The position numbers and the translations under genes are program-made. From Calvatia gigantea (lineage: Eukaryota; Basidiomycota; Agaricomycetes; Agaricales; Lycoperdaceae): a DNA stretch of 64,000 bases. The DNA lies in contig JACAAK010000004.1 in the NCBI GenBank assembly GCA_025093985.1, forward strand, positions 3,472,001-3,536,000. The letters are read 5' to 3'. The notes below the pieces were generated by a model, which saw only the letters and a program-made list of their open reading frames with translations, was not told the origin of the DNA and made no database searches. Shown one piece after another: positions 47,428 through 58,034 of this stretch (the stretch's first letter is position 1; each line of letters opens with the position of its first letter).

Positions 47428-50150
47428 ATGCACACACCCGACCACACCCACGACTGGCTCATAGACATCATCACCAGCGACATATTCCAGCAAATTGCCC
47501 CCCTACTCGTCCTTTTACTATTACCTGCCATCATTCTTCTTGCCACAACTACCCTACGTCCCAAGTGGCTCTTCTACAGTCTGACCATGGGTCTCGAAAG
47601 CATTGGACTCAGCCTTTCGTGGATGCTCCATTCAAGCTCGAAACCAAGTTCGTCGGCAGGGTCAACGAAGTCCACGAGCGACAAGAAATCGAAGAAACAT
47701 ATCCGTACTCGGGCTGAACAACTCGCTCAGAATGGGACAGTTCAACATGGTCAGTCCCTCTGCTCTGCTCTCCCTTTCATACAATCACTGAAAAAATTAC
47801 GATATTAGGAGAAGGCCGCTATGACGAGGGTCACTACCCGGGATTAGTCAACATTTCTGGGACATACTGCTTCATGAATTCCACATTACAGGTGTGTGTG
47901 TGGCACTTTTTCATTTGAGATTTGGCTCCAGTTCTTAATGTCCCCTTCGTTCCGCAATAGGCTTTAGCGTCACTGACGTACCTTCAACCACACATCGACG
48001 CTATAAACGCCAAAGCCGAGGCGCTTGATGTCCCAACACCGGTGATTGATGCCCTCAAAGACTTATTCCGACGTAAATCCCTACCGGTCCTTCTCCCTCG
48101 CCATGAACTAATCGAAACCTCGCAGGCCTGAACAAATCCCACTCATCCTACCACGCCATCCGTCCAACCGAAATCATCCAAGTCCTCAGCAGCCAAACCG
48201 AAGGCCGCACCAATTCCCTCTTCTATTCTCGCGAACACCAAGACGCTCAAGAACTCTTCCAAGTAGTATCAGAGTGTATCAAGAATGAAATCACCGCTGT
48301 CGATAAGGAAGCTTATCGTGATAGAGGACTTGGAGGGTTAGCCAACGTGCCTCCAGAAACCATGAGGGATATTGGGAAGAGCGTTTTTGACGGGTTGACG
48401 GCCAACAGGCGGAGCTGTTGTATCTGTGGTTATACAGAAGCCGTGATGCATTTTGCTTTGGATAATTGGCAACTGGCTGTTCCCCGACTGGCGGTAGGTT
48501 GCATGCTTCCTTTTTTTTTCTGACCCCATTTTTTTTATAAACTTATTTGTTCAACAGGCTGTGTGTCGATTAGAAGACTGCTTAGAAGACTACACCCGCC
48601 TAGAAGTCCTCAAAGACTGCATCTGCAGGAAATGTTCCATTATCGCTACCCATAAACGACTCCAACAAGACCTTCTCAAGCTCGAGCATGAAATCTCAAT
48701 ATCCGAAAAGAAACCCAGCAACTCCAAGAAAGAACGTCTAAAGAAAGTACGCAGGATGGAAACCAGGGTACGGCAAGCAATCGAAGAAGAACGTATCGAA
48801 GACGATCTCAAAGACATCCGAATGGAGAAAGTATTCAGTCCAGCTTCAACGAAACAAGCCATGATCGCCCGAGTGAGCGTTCTCCGATGAGTCTCCCCGA
48901 CTCAACTCCAGACTTACAGAGTTATCTTCTTCTTCCAGCCACCCCCGGTACTCGCCCTCCATATAAACCGGTCCGTACACTACGGACACTACGCCTCAAA
49001 AAACAACGTCCGCCTCCTCTTCCCCGAAGTGCTAGACCTAACACCATACACCACATCAGGCAACCTCTCCACAGTCCCTACCTCCGCCATTTCCACGCCA
49101 CCACCCGCCCTACCCCGTTCCACAACCCCTACACCCTCCACCTATACCAACCCGCCCGTCATCTACCGTCTCTCCGCCGTTGTATGCCACTTCGGTCAAC
49201 ACTCATTCGGTCATTATATCTGCTACCGGCGAAAACCCAAGCACCCAAGTTTGAGTCCTGAAGAACGCTGGGAGCCGCCGAAGATCATCGATCCGCTCAT
49301 GTGGGAGGACGATCCCAGCAGCACCGCAAATGGGGATGTGGATGACGCAATGAGCCCGAAATATATTTTTAGCGATACCAAGGATACGAGACCTGGTAAA
49401 GGCTGGCTACGAATCAGTGATGATTCGGTTAGAGAATGCGGGATTGAGGCGGTGTTGCAGGAGGGTACTGGCGCGTTTATGCTTTATTATGAACGTGCGG
49501 TGCTTGAGCAGCCGGGTGTGTATTCGTCTGGGGATGGGAGTCCGAGGAGCTCAGAGGAGACGTTGAAGCCGGAGTTGAGGACGGTGAATTTGAATGGGAG
49601 TGTTGCGTCGTTGGTTAGTGAGGTTGGTGTTGGTGTTAAGCATCATCCACATTCGCATTCACAACCACACCCGGAGTCGGAGTCGGAGTCGGAGTCATTG
49701 CCTCGTGTTAACGGAAATGCGGATGTGAGGATGGGAAGGCCTGGACCTACGCCAATAATTGGACTCAGCGCTTCGTTATCACAATCGCAATTCTTGCATA
49801 CATCAGGAGCTCGGATTGTGCGAAACGTAACGACGAGAAGGAGTAGAAGTGTGACTTCACGTTCGCATTCGCGCTCTGCTCAGGGCACACCGACTCCTGA
49901 AATGAACGGTTATGCAGACGCAAGGACGGCTCCCGTCGTCATGAATGGGCTGCACCATGATTTGAGCGCTTCGACACCTTCTCTCATGTCCCATTCTTCA
50001 CCATCGGGTTCGCCATCGAAGTTGAAGCCGAAGACCCCACTTTCGAGTTCATCGCAGCCGTCGTCAAAGCAGAACCCTCCGCCACGCATACACTCGCCCA
50101 AACCACACTATCCACCCAATGGCACACCTGTGGTACACCTCAAGGCATAA
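47428..50150 (+). CDS. Membrane-anchored ubiquitin-specific protease (UBP1/USP30-like)
   Basis: Six exons: 47428-47749, 47809-47891, 47961-48072, 48126-48493, 48558-48872, 48939-50150, giving 803 aa. A membrane segment near residues 22-42 (IAPLLVLLLLPAIILLATT) anchors the protein, probably in the ER or outer mitochondrial membrane. The C19 catalytic domain starts GLVNISGTYCFMNSTLQALAS, with Cys about residue 128. It holds a Zn-ribbon-like pair (SCCICGY and CICRKC), and the His box is FGQHSFGHYICYRR. A low-complexity Ser/Pro tail (SESESES, SRSRSVTSRSHS) ends the protein. The usual GNTC of the Cys box is GTYC here, so the oxyanion Asn is replaced. It would remove ubiquitin from membrane proteins. 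An in-frame upstream ATG at 47332 is possible but sits 38 bp from the tRNA. Confidence 0.88.
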
Positions 50151-51117
50151 CCCAACCCACTCCTTATTTCAGCGGAAGAAAATACCAGTACTCCCTGCTC
50201 GTTACCTATCTTTTCACACCAACTCGTCCACGATTTGTGAATCCGAACATGTATCCATAAAGCCCCACCGCCTGTCTTTTGCTACTCAAGCTCTTCTCTA
50301 CATATACGCATACATACGGCCCTAGTGGGCCTCGATTTAGTTAGTTGGAAACCACCACTCTTGCTATCTTTATTTCGTTCTGAAGATCTTCCCCTCTCTC
50401 TTCCATATATGCCATTTCTTGATTTCAATTACGTCCTTCTAGGATGTCTTCTATTATGACGCGATCCCTTACCTCAGTTTCATGGTTTTCACTGGCGCAC
50501 TCCGCAGCATAAAATGCCCCTGTGGAAATCGCAGATACCAAATTCGCGCAAGTGAGCTAAATAATATACAAAACAGTTCATGATCCCAAAGAAAAAATAA
50601 GTGAATGGGATTCTTTGAAGTCCTGTCCCCAGAAAGAAAGATACGCGATTGCCAGAAAAAACTCTCTCTCTCTCTCTCTGCTTAGTACAGCTCTACACAC
50701 CCTGCTACTTATTCATCCAGAGTCTGGACCGACGTCGGGTCAACCAACGCCAGTTGTCTGTCTCTTTTCTAATGGTACAAGGGATAACAAAGGACACAGA
50801 GCAGTAAGGCGGGAAAGCTAAGTAAGACCAATTGATAAGTAATACGGAGAGCGAGGAATGTCGTGGAAGATGTAGTGTGTTGTACGTGACGGGGGCGGCG
50901 GCGGCGTTAAGGAGCATATGCGCGCATTGTCCTGGTTGTTGTCATTGATGGTGATGATGATTACGATAGTGATGATAATTGTGGACCGAAGAAGGGTGCG
51001 AGTGCGAGGTATCCCGAAGACCCGGATGAATCCGGTACGAAAGCAGGTAGTCCCGCCCACGGTTCAACGTTCATTGTTACCGGTGGACGACTGACTACCT
51101 GGGCGCTGGTTGGTTGT
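50151..51117. other. Intergenic stretch with (CT)n microsatellite
   Basis: 3' ends of two converging genes. A CT repeat runs 50662-50679. No gene recognised. Confidence 0.6.
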
Positions 51118-51494
51118 TCACCAATAGATACGGCGCTCGACAGTACGAGCACGGGCTGCTGGGCGGGAGTAGGAAACGACTCGTTTCACACGGGTGACGG
51201 TAGGATACCTGGATACCAAGCATTATGTATTAGCTTATGTGCAGAGAGGGGGGGTAGGAGTGACCCAGACGTACCAGGCGTTGTAGACTTCACCGTCAAG
51301 CTGGACTTCAATAATCTGACGGCCCTAGAAGCGAGATATGAGAAATTTTCTTCGGGAAGGAGAGAGTTGTATAGGACACTTACAGCGTAGTCAACGTGGG
51401 AGCCGAGGACGAGGCCCTCTTGTCTGCCCTTGACACCGTGGCGGACAGCAACGACATCACCGGGTATGATCTCTTCGTATTCGTAGGACGACAT
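51118..51494 (-). CDS. Small conserved protein, SH3/Tudor-like
   Basis: Three minus-strand exons (51494-51384, 51324-51275, 51208-51118) give 83 aa with consistent phases. The sequence begins MSSYEYEEIIPGDVVAVRHG, followed by EGLVLGSHVDYAGRQIIEVQLDG and a basic C-terminus (VKRVVSYSRPAARARTVERR). The short beta-strand pattern PGDVVAVRHG...EGLVLG...IIEVQLDG looks like an SH3- or KOW-like barrel (inference). I do not recognise the gene and assign no function. The flanking 5' region is pyrimidine-rich in the sense of transcription. Confidence 0.75.
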
Positions 51495-52221
51495 TCTTGC
51501 CGAGGTCTTGAAGAAGGTTGTAGGTTGGTAGTGTCTTGAGGTCTACCAAAAAAATAAATAGTTAAGAATTGTGGACAAAGCCGAGAGCGCCAGGGAGGAG
51601 CTTACAAGGCGTGATGGAAGTGAAAAAAAGGATGGGAGGGAACGATGGGAATAAGAAGGCTTTTATATGTGATTAGATTCCCGAGCGTGTGCGCACGGCT
51701 GCCTCGAGGCACGATGACCCTGTATTTTTTCTTGTGCGGGCTTCTCTTTGTTCCCGCCTTGGTCCGAGGTTTTCATATCCCGCATTGTTTTTGTTAATGT
51801 GTCGTCAAGGTTCTCAGATGGGCATTCAACGTTTAACTTCTGTGACATTCAATGCTGGGAATCCTCCGCCGAATAGTCACCCACCAAGTATTACGCTGAA
51901 CAAAGGCATAGCGCTAGCGACTTATTGTAAGTAAAAGGCGGTGTTCACATATTTTTTGGCCTCATGTGAACCCCGTGCCCCATGCGCCCTGTCGCAGAAA
52001 AGCGCCCGCGATGGGGGTTCCGACGTATTCAAATATAGCCCGTAAACGCACCGATCATGCGAGGTGTTCTTGATGTCATCCAGACCCAGACCCGAGTTCG
52101 TCCAATCAAATACCTAGTATCAGTACATGAGCAGTATCAGATACAACACAAACACCAGAAATGAACCAGAACTATTTGATACATGCACCACCTTCCCTAA
52201 CTTCCGCACTATGATTTACCT
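51495..52221. other. Intergenic stretch
   Basis: Upstream region of the small gene and 3' region of the DUF1992 gene. Frames 51663-51848 (minus) and 51689-51934 (plus) have no motif. Confidence 0.5.
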
Positions 52222-53781
52222 TCACCTGGAGGTAAAGCTATTCTTGAACCACTCGCGAATCAGATTCCAGAATCGCCACGATGTAGGGGAGTGGTCCTGG
52301 TCTGTGGGCATCGCACCGCCAAGCCTCGCACCATCAGAACTAACAGCGCCACGAGTCGCCCTCCCAGTACTTCCTGCACCTCCCCTATTACCAATGAACC
52401 CAGGATCTCGGAGCCGTTCTTGCAGCTCGCGCATGATATCTTCCACAGAAGATTCATACATCCGTTCAATTTCGCTTTCACGAGTATAGTAATGTGGACG
52501 GCGAACAGCATAGGGTGCCAAACCATTGTAATTGCGCGCAAGCGAGTTCAGTTCGGATATAGCGGTTTCATGATATGATTGTTCTTTTTTAACCCATTCA
52601 GGGTCTCGAAGACGTTTGATTTCGTCAAGCGAGATCCTGTGTAATAGTTCGGCAGGGTTTTCTGTAGTTAATACTCGTAATGCACGCCGAACCCATGATT
52701 GGCGTAGCAGCCCGCGGAATGTCCTGACAGCAGTCTCGAGTTCTGAAAAGGTTTGTCGGCTCCTGATTGCATTGATGGAGGGGAGGGAGAGTGCGTACCA
52801 CTCTGGGCGTCCACCCATGGAGGCGTTGCGCCGTTCCGTTGTATAATGCGGTTCATAAGAAACTCTTCGCGAGCAATAAACGGATTTGATTCATCGGTTG
52901 AACGGGTGAGCGGCTGACCACGCCCTTTAACGTTTTGGAACAACCCAGCAGAGCGAGCCTTCTGCCGAAAGAAATTAACAGTCCATCCAAGAATAAACGT
53001 TAAACCCATGGGGGCCCACCTCAATCCTTTCCTCGATCAAACTATTCCATCCCTTCACACTCGTAGGATTCACGTTCCCTAGAGATGCTTGCTCCCTCTT
53101 AATCCCAAGTTTATAATCCAATGTCGACTCCAACGCCCGACTCAACCTCCCAACCTGTCTCGCCTTCTTCGCCTTCTCCTTCTCCTGCCTCACCAACCGC
53201 TCATCCAAGCTCCCCCCCGGCGTCGAGCTCACACCACCTAAAGTACTTTCAGAAAGCGACGGTGGTGGCGACATTCCCCCAGTTTTGATACTCAACGGAC
53301 CCTGCCCCGAAGGTGCCTTAAACGCTGTCTCCCATGGCTTATGTGTCTCGCTGGACGGTAACAATGGTTCATTCGCCCAAGATCCAGAACGAGGTTTGAG
53401 TTGCCCAGGAGACATCGTTGTGGCACTCACATCCGAAGGCACTACTTTCGGTGGAGCCTGCTTGAGCTTCTGCTCGGCAGTGAGGATCGTCGGTCCACGG
53501 AGAGGTTTGTACTTGTCAACGAGCATACGGAGGACCGCATCTTTCATACTTTCTTCTCCTGTCCAGTTTTCATGCCCTTGTTCTAGGGATCGGAGATTGG
53601 GAGACTTAGAAGGTTTTCGGGATGTTTCCTCGGTTTCTTCACATGCAGCGTCCGAGAAGAGTTTGTTGCTTGCACTGTGTTTGTGTGATAACCTATGAGG
53701 TGCATGATGTCTGACGGTGGATAGGGTAGGTGCGAGATGTGCTTGATGTCGGAGAGCTAGCACGCATTTCGCTGGTTGCAT
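52222..53781 (-). CDS. DUF1992 protein, DNAJC28-like, probably mitochondrial
   Basis: Three minus-strand exons (53781-53020, 52961-52802, 52742-52222) give 480 aa. The N-terminus MQPAKCVLALRHQAHLAPTL is rich in Arg, Ala and Leu and lacks acids, like a mitochondrial presequence. A Ser/Pro-rich linker leads to the DUF1992 core: WNSLIEERIEKARSAGLF, VKGRGQPL, NPFIAREEFLMNRIIQRNGATPPWVDAQ, followed by a helical region (LETAVRTFRGLLRQSW). This core is shared with DNAJ homolog subfamily C member 28; no J domain (HPD) is visible. Fungal members are linked to mitochondrial gene expression or Golgi transport, but the role is not established from this sequence. Divergent from the phosphatase gene. Confidence 0.87.
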
Positions 53782-54053
53782 GAAAAACGGGGATGGGTAT
53801 TTTGATCACATGTGTTGACTGTTATCACGCCCCGCGCTAAATAAAGATCATGTAACTAAGCTCGACATGACTTAACTCTTCATACCCTCCAAATCGACTG
53901 ACAGTTCTTGCCATCCTAAAATTTCCGTGCCTCACAACACGCGAAAGAGGTCCTTGAGTTTGAATCAGACAGAGGGTTAATTACGACCTTGTCGGATTAT
54001 TATATCCACGCAGGCTTGGTGCGGTGTTTGAATCCATCTTCTTCCTGCACCAC
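53782..54053. promoter_or_regulatory. Shared divergent promoter region
   Basis: 272 bp between the start codons of the DUF1992 gene and the phosphatase gene; both promoters must lie here. A TATTATATCC stretch at 53998-54007 could serve the phosphatase. Confidence 0.45.
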
Positions 54054-54632
54054 ATGGCAAAACATAAAGCTAAGACGGTACCCAAGCCGTCACCCGCGTC
54101 ATCCTCATCAGACGCAGTTTCTATAATTATTCCATCTGCACTCTACCTTGGCCCCTGCTCGTCCGCTTCAAATGCTGCATTCCTAACCGCCAACTCCATA
54201 ACTCATGTCTTGAGCATTGGAATCACACCAACGCCCAAAGTCGACGGCATAACATACCACCGGCTCTCCCTAAAAGACTCCACCTCGTCCTCGGTCATCT
54301 CTACTATCAACACTGCTATCCACATCATCAGTTCGGCTTTACAATCTAACCAAGGACGCGGGAGGATCCTCGTTCATTGCTCGGCAGGAGTTTCTCGCTC
54401 CCCCACTGTCGTCACTGCCTATCTCATGAAGGAACGTGGGATGTCTTTGAAAGCCGCACTTGGATATGTTTTACGAGCTCGGCCGCAGGCGTCGCCGAAC
54501 TCGGGATTTCTAGGACAGCTCAAGGAGTTGGAAGTAGAGCTTTTTGGGGGCGTCACGACTTTGGATGTAGATGAACTGCCCAGACGAGAAGTTGACCGTC
54601 TGGCTTTGTTTAGTGAGGATGTCGGGGGTTAA
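54054..54632 (+). CDS. Dual-specificity protein phosphatase
   Basis: A single exon of 192 aa starting MAKHKAKTVPKPS; the frame is open further upstream but only with a GTG codon. The cysteine phosphatase loop is VHCSAGVSRSPT with Cys109, and the general acid is Asp75 in LKDSTSS. LYLGPCSSASN at the start and the ALGYVLRARPQASPNSGFLGQL helix at the end are standard for small atypical DUSPs. It hydrolyses phosphate from Tyr and Ser/Thr, or from another phosphorylated substrate. It has no extra targeting domain. Substrate unknown. Confidence 0.92.
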   Translation: MAKHKAKTVPKPSPASSSSDAVSIIIPSALYLGPCSSASNAAFLTANSITHVLSIGITPTPKVDGITYHRLSLKDSTSSSVISTINTAIHIISSALQSNQGRGRILVHCSAGVSRSPTVVTAYLMKERGMSLKAALGYVLRARPQASPNSGFLGQLKELEVELFGGVTTLDVDELPRREVDRLALFSEDVGG

Positions 54633-55258
54633 TGCACGAGGTTCCTTCTACGTTGGTTGCCTCATCCAGCGCATGGGGGTTTTATCAACTTTTTTTCGAG
54701 TGCGTGATTGCGATTCCTACCATTCCGACCAAAAAGTTGATGATCCCGTCTCTAGCAAGGCTCCCCGAGTCGAAGTTTGCCTTTTGAAGCATGAATTGTT
54801 AGTTGAAAAGGTTCTGTATATTATTGTGCTGTTTGTCATTGGGGTCGTCTGACTTGACGATCACAGCGATGCAAGCTGCTGCTGAGTACTATCTTTTTGA
54901 AAGCTCAAGCGAGTTCATCTCTCAACATGGCTTCCCCCCCGAGAGTTGCCATCAAAGGGCCGGATTGGATCAGGAAGCAGGTGAAGGGATTTAGAACCAA
55001 AAGTAGTCAAGCTTCGTGAACGCGAAAAAAAAAAATAGAAAACATGCTCGATACATCTTTATCGCAAAAAAATACTCCCAGAAGAGGTCCCAGATAACTT
55101 ACCCCAGTTATCTGGCGACATTGCCTGTTCGCGGCAAGAACCTGAAAAGGTTCCCAGGTAATCGGCATCAGCCGCAGAATGGCGTCATCAAATACGCCGC
55201 CTATCCACAACCCTCTCCTCTAATCTCCAACTATCAGTCATCATATCACTGGTTCGTC
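54633..55258. other. Intergenic stretch upstream of GST
   Basis: No gene I can support. An A-rich stretch at 55023-55040 lies ahead of the GST leader. The frame upstream of the GST start is open but lacks homology. Confidence 0.5.
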
Positions 55259-56487
55259 ATGTCAGAGGACACAAAGAAAGACAAGGGCAGAGCATACCAT
55301 ACGAAATGTACAGGTGCAGCACTGAACACGGTCTCCCGGCAAATCAAGGACGAGGACATTACGTTATTTGGAAGTTGCTTCTGTCCTTTTGTCCAGCGTG
55401 TATGGATTGCATTCGAGTTCCTTGGGGTACCATACAAGGTGCGTTCTATATAATCACCCTTTGTTTCGAACCACCTGAAGGAGCACTGCTATTTCCTAGT
55501 ATTGTACGTCGTACTATTCCTATCATGGCGAGAGTGTCTCTCACAGGATTCTGGTTCCTTCCAAAGATGAAGTAGATCCGTACAAGAAACCAAAAGAACT
55601 ACTGGAAGTCTCTCCAAAGGGACTCGTACCCGGTCTCCGCCTCAACAACTTTAATCCACCTCGATCATTGAATGAGAGCACGGTTATCCTCGAGTACCTC
55701 GAAGAGTGAGCCCGCTTCCAGAGTTTACCGGTCTATGATGGTATAAACCAGTTACCCGGGTATCAGTCTGGCTTCCGGTACAAGTCGACGGTCTCTCCTT
55801 CCCCCTGCTACGAATCCTTGTACGTACTGTAAATATCTTTCAAGCCAGACTCCCCAATACGCCTAGATGCTCGGGCTTTGGTCAGATTACAGGCCGATCA
55901 TGTTAACCGTACATTGGTACCAGCATTCTACCGATTCCTTCAAGCACAAGATACAGAAGCTCAAATCAACACAGGAAAAGAGTTCCACCTGGCAATCGAG
56001 ACTCTCGTTGGTCTCTTCGAAAGAGCAGAACGAGAAATCCTCGGGGGAGGCGGGATCACGGGTGAAGGAGAACAACAAGCGCTCAGCAAAGGTCTTGGTC
56101 TATGGATCGAAGGCGGCGAATTGGGATGGACAGATGTCATAGTCGCACCTTGTAACGTTTCCCGTTTTCATATCAATTGACTATCAGTGCTGATGTTCGG
56201 TTGTTGGAAAGGGATGTATCGAGCGCAACTCGTCTTGAAACATTACAGGGGGTTTGAGCTTCCCCAAGGAGAAAAGTTCAACGCCTGGTTACGGCGTCTG
56301 TTCACGCATCAGGCTTTTGTCGCCACTTGTAGTACTGATGACTTGTATCTCGACAGTTATGAGAGGTATGTATGGGGTTTTTATTCTCAGGAATTGTCAG
56401 CTAATTGTTGTGGGAAGATACGCTTTTAATCGCCCGAATACTAGCCAAGTTGCGAACGCGATCAATAGTGGAAGAGGATTGCCCTGA
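55259..56487 (+). CDS. Omega-class glutathione S-transferase
   Basis: Proposed exons: 55259-55438, microexon 55500-55503, 55567-55705, 55767-55819, 55868-56151, 56188-56365, 56418-56487. The thioredoxin-like N-domain carries the omega catalytic cysteine in SCFCPFVQRVW (Cys42 of CPF). It continues YYEVDPYKKPKELLEVSPKGLVPGL, with the cis-Pro in LVPG. The C-domain contains LLPPATNPYARALVRLQADH and LGWTDVIVAP. It ends VANAINSGRGLP. Omega GSTs reduce or deglutathionylate electrophiles and are expanded in wood-decay fungi, where they handle lignin-derived aromatics. The 4-nt exon is needed to join VPYK to YYEVDPY in frame. Start chosen at the first ATG that keeps the family N-terminus. Confidence 0.85.
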
Positions 56488-56816
56488 GGATATTTTTCCA
56501 TAGCATTGTCCCCAGGCAAAATCTTGTTGTGAGTTTGTATCACGTTCGAGGAAAAATAAAAAGTCCCTTTGCATGGAAGCCGACTTCGTGTTATCTTAGA
56601 TATTATGGTGACCATCATGCATCTGCCATAATGCGTCAATCCAATCTCCTTCAGACACCAACGATAAAGAACCTCGCAACAGGAACCATATCATATAGGA
56701 CGAGGGTTGTGCAAAGCAAGTTTGTTGTTACAGTGATCTGTGAATGAGTAAAGTACAACAATGTCCTCGATACCAAATACCGCTTGTGCCATGCGAGAAA
56801 ACCCAGGGCAGAACCA

Positions 56817-57498
56817 TCAGTTGTCGTAGCCCGGTGGGTTCTCTACCGGAACACCACCAACCATTGTGACAGAACTAGATTCGGCTGGAAGGGTATATGT
56901 CGCTGAAATGATCCATGGGTGAGCGGTGAGAAATGGTTGGGGGAGAAACACATACGTAGGCCCTCTTCGACCTCGTCCGCAGCTTGTCTCCTCATATATA
57001 TCGCCCTCTCCCGCGTCTTCTCCAGCAGACTGACAAACTCAAACATCGCACGATCCTTAAACCGAACCTCGGCTTTTGTCCCCTCGGTCAAACCGCCCCC
57101 TGTCGAAGGCTTCACCTCAAAAGAGAGGTAATTCCCGCTAAATGTAGGCTGCTCGAATCTTGTAGACAGTATAGAAGGGAGAGGAACGGATAGCGAGTCG
57201 AGTGAGTGATTTGTGTCGCTCGTGAAGATGAACTGGGGGGGAATAGATTAGCTCTCGGAAGCCCTAAGCGAGTTATAGAAAGATCCGTACGCACCCGTTG
57301 ATCAGTGAGCCAGACTTTCCCAATTGCCCTGAGTTTCTTGAGACCACCAGACCCTCCTGCAAGTGTATTCCCTGATGGTGGTGCGTCGGGGATTACGAGG
57401 GAGAAGTCAACGCCGGAGTCAATGGTGGTAATGGTCATTTCACCGGGCAATGGGACCGGTGAGCGGTTTGGGGTGAGCATCGTCCAGTTAAGTGCCAT
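56817..57498 (-). CDS. WBP2-like GRAM-domain protein
   Basis: Three minus-strand exons (57498-57295, 57232-56956, 56902-56817) give 188 aa. The family N-terminus MALNWTMLTPNRSPVPLPGE leads into a GRAM/PH-like domain (FSLVIPDAP, IGKVWLTDQRFIFTS, SVPLPSILSTRFEQPTF, YLSFEVKPSTGGGL, VRFKDRAMFEFVSLLEKTRERA). The C-terminus ends NPPGYDN, a PPxY-type ligand for WW domains such as those of Rsp5/NEDD4 E3 ligases. It is likely a cytosolic or membrane adaptor. All three intron junctions are in phase. It converges on the GST gene. Confidence 0.9.
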
Positions 57499-57683
57499 TG
57501 TGGTTGTAAAAAGCGAGAGTGGGAATGGAAAGAAAGAAACAGGAGTCAGTGGAATGATAGAGGTGATTACTGCCTTTGAGCGTCCAGGGCTGATTGATGC
57601 TTCACAGCCTTCTAATCAATACGTCATCTCCTGAGTTCAGGTCAATAGCGTCATGGATCTTGCTTTCCAGTAAATAACATGAT

Positions 57684-57767
57684 GGCTACCTGGCGCAATG
57701 GTAGCGCGTTTGGCTTCGATTGCTGAATGTTACCAAAAGGTTGCAGGTTCGAGTCCTGCGGTGGTCA
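57684..57767 (+). tRNA. tRNA-Arg (UCG) with 12-nt intron
   Basis: 84 nt, near-identical to 47211-47294. The acceptor starts GGCTACC here (GACTACC there), pairing with GGTGGTC partly by G-T. Anticodon loop CTTCGA-A with intron TTGCTGAATGTT; T arm GCAGG/CCTGC. Followed by TTTTGATTTTTC (pol III terminator). Confidence 0.92.
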
Positions 57768-58034
57768 TTTTGATTTTTCAAATCCTGCTGTTTCCTCTTC
57801 ACCATGTCAATATGTATACTTGATCATGAACTATCAGGCACTCGCATTCTGTGACCCGCCCTGGTGATATCAGGTATGCCTGAGTTATCTCAACAACCAC
57901 CTCCCTGTCTTCTTATAAATGCACAATATTCCAGGTCAAGATTGGATTGTCATGACACCATTACCAATGATTCCACAAGGTTAAGGTAGTAAAATGTTAT
58001 ATAAGCAGCTGCATGCAGCAGAGGATTAATGCCA
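57768..58034. other. Intergenic stretch
   Basis: No feature seen beyond the tRNA terminator. Confidence 0.5.

Noticed and set aside
53285..53698. 137-codon plus frame opposite the DUF1992 gene
   Set aside because: Antisense shadow of the first exon of the minus gene.
54024..54053. Upstream extension of the phosphatase to 54024
   Set aside because: The codon there is GTG; the first ATG in frame is 54054 and fits the family.
55767..55867. Alternative GST splice using an acceptor at 55751 or 55838
   Set aside because: Those give a frame that loses LLPPATNPYARALVRLQADH or need a 29-nt intron; the chosen 47-nt intron restores the family pattern.
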